This document shows positions 5,122-5,943 of a DNA stretch of 5,943 bases, one piece after another. Source of the DNA: Paludibacter sp. UBA5753. Lineage in GTDB: Bacteria; Bacteroidota; Bacteroidia; Bacteroidales; Paludibacteraceae. The notes under the pieces were generated by a model, which was given only the letters and a program-made list of their open reading frames with translations, was not told where the DNA came from and made no database searches. Location: NCBI GenBank assembly GCA_002427615.1, contig DIFH01000129.1, forward strand, positions 234-6,176, written 5' to 3'. The first letter of the stretch is position 1. Each line of letters begins with the position of its first letter. The translations under genes were made by a program, and so were the position numbers.

Positions 5122-5724
5122 ATGAAGGGCAGTCTAATCATCTTATCGTTTTTTGCAGTTGGCGTATTGTTGGGGCTGTTCAGATGGATACCCGAAAGTT
5201 GGCAAAATCCCCAATTCAGTTTTGCAGTGCTTTGCGCCTTGATGTTTACGGTAGGATTAAGCATTGGGAATGATCCCAATTCTATCAAACAGTTCAAATC
5301 ACTGAACCCAAGAATCATATTCCTGCCGATAATGACGATTGCAGGTACTTGGGCAGGAGTGGCATTGGCAAGTGTCTTTTTAAAATCTTTAAGTCTCAAC
5401 GATTGTTTGGCGGTAGGTTCAGGTTTCGGTTATTATTCGCTTTCGAGTATTTTGATCACCCAATATAAAGGAGTTGAGCTGGGTACTATTGCTCTTTTGG
5501 CTAATATTTTTCGTGAAATTCTTACTTTGCTTTTTGCGCCGCTTATGGTGAAATATTTCGGGAAATTCGCTCCTATTTCGGCGGGTGGAGCCACTACCAT
5601 GGATACAACTTTTCCCATTATTATACGTTCTTCAGGTAAGGAGTATGCTATTATTTCCATTTATCATGGATTTGTAATGGATTTCTCGGTGCCGTTTCTG
5701 GTAACGCTTTGGTGCGGGGTTTAA
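5122..5724 (+). CDS. lysO: LysO-family lysine exporter, C-terminal subunit, 200 aa
   Basis: This integral membrane protein has about six hydrophobic segments, near residues 4-21, 33-49, 65-87, 94-112, 118-145 and 174-198. It corresponds to the C-terminal two thirds of LysO (Lys_export, formerly DUF340). Family stretches include ALMFTVGLSIGND (39-51), DCLAVGSGFGYYSLSS (94-109), ELGTIALLANIFREI (119-133), SAGGATTMDTTFP (153-165) and HGFVMDFSVPF (182-192). D161 in the GATTMD motif is a candidate for an acidic residue needed for transport. The start is placed at ATG 5122, because homologues I recall begin MK with a hydrophobic segment. An in-frame TTG at 5101 would add seven polar residues. It lies in a different frame from the first half, 104 bases downstream, so this is a gene split and not a simple frameshift. 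The stop TAA at 5722-5724 leaves a family-length C-terminus. Confidence 0.85.
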   Translation: MKGSLIILSFFAVGVLLGLFRWIPESWQNPQFSFAVLCALMFTVGLSIGNDPNSIKQFKSLNPRIIFLPIMTIAGTWAGVALASVFLKSLSLNDCLAVGSGFGYYSLSSILITQYKGVELGTIALLANIFREILTLLFAPLMVKYFGKFAPISAGGATTMDTTFPIIIRSSGKEYAIISIYHGFVMDFSVPFLVTLWCGV

Positions 5725-5858
5725 TCAAAGGGACGGGCGAATCCCGATTCGCTCAATAATATTTGGCGGAGTTGGAATTCCAACAGTCCTAAATTACCAT
5801 CCCGAAATCCGACATGGAAATCGAGACTCCAAAGTTACAAATACCGGAAAATTTCCGT
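5725..5858. other. Intergenic region with small palindromes, no gene
   Basis: No coding frame is convincing here. It holds GCGAATC/GATTCGC (5737-5743 and 5746-5752), the 14-bp palindrome GTTGGAATTCCAAC (5771-5784) and CGGAAA/TTTCCG (5845-5850 and 5852-5857). GGAATTCC and CATCCCGAAAT (5798-5808) are also found at the left end of the window (1-8 and 11-21), so this may be a diverged member of the same repeat family. No clear terminator follows the lysO pair. Confidence 0.4.
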
Positions 5859-5866
5859 AATTTTTG
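5859..5866 (+). promoter_or_regulatory. Possible -7 box for a gene beyond the right edge
   Basis: AATTTTTG followed by CA matches the Bacteroidetes -7 consensus at seven of eight positions. If active, transcription would begin about 5872, directly before the heptanucleotide array, placing that array in a leader. No -33 TTG is clear. Confidence 0.3.
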
Positions 5867-5876
5867 CACAGCTTTT

Positions 5877-5943
5877 AAATAGTAAATAGTAAATAGTAAA
5901 TGACTAAATAGTAAATAGTAAATAGTAAATAGTAAATGACTAA
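5877..5943. repeat. Heptanucleotide tandem array with a higher-order pattern, cut by the window end
   Basis: AAATAGT occurs three times (5877-5897), then the 8-base variant AAATGACT (5898-5905), then AAATAGT four times (5906-5933), then AAATGACT (5934-5941) and AA. The regular return of the variant gives a nested period (29 bases, then 36). The sequence is rich in TAA, TAG and TGA in all plus-strand frames, so it is not coding. It probably continues to the right. Confidence 0.9.

Overview
The window looks like a chromosomal segment from a Bacteroidetes genome, most likely order Bacteroidales. It is AT-rich, its promoter-like boxes resemble the Bacteroidetes -7 element (TAnnTTTG), and start codons are preceded by A-rich stretches instead of strong Shine-Dalgarno sites. 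The gene set fits: a bacterial serine palmitoyltransferase (sphingolipid synthesis is a hallmark of Bacteroidetes) and a lysine exporter LysO split into two genes. The genus cannot be decided from the sequence.

Layout: 1-590 holds no convincing gene. It has a palindrome-rich repeat cluster (1-135), a degenerate second copy (237-295) and a possible structured RNA (312-430). A promoter at 591-598 drives serine palmitoyltransferase (635-1822), closed by a terminator hairpin (1852-1896). A 220-base leader follows, with a 20-codon reading frame (1921-1983) and two abutting tandem arrays (15-bp and 7-bp units, 2002-2090). It leads into a YbiT-type ABC-F ATPase (2119-3735) whose second nucleotide-binding domain has lost its ATP-binding motifs. 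Between that gene and the phosphoglycerate mutase gpmA (3922-4668) lie a 104-bp inverted-repeat element (3754-3857) and a perfect 11-bp inverted repeat (3863-3895). A terminator after gpmA (4686-4719) precedes the lysO pair (4751-5017 and 5122-5724). The last 219 bases contain small palindromes, a possible promoter and a heptanucleotide array running off the end.

All genes are on the plus strand, but terminators and repeat-filled gaps suggest separate transcription units, except the two lysO halves, which together make one transporter. The genes are housekeeping functions: sphingoid base synthesis, a translation factor, glycolysis and lysine export. No defence system, CRISPR array, transposase or phage gene is visible. 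The unusual content is in the ABC-F protein and in the intergenic DNA.
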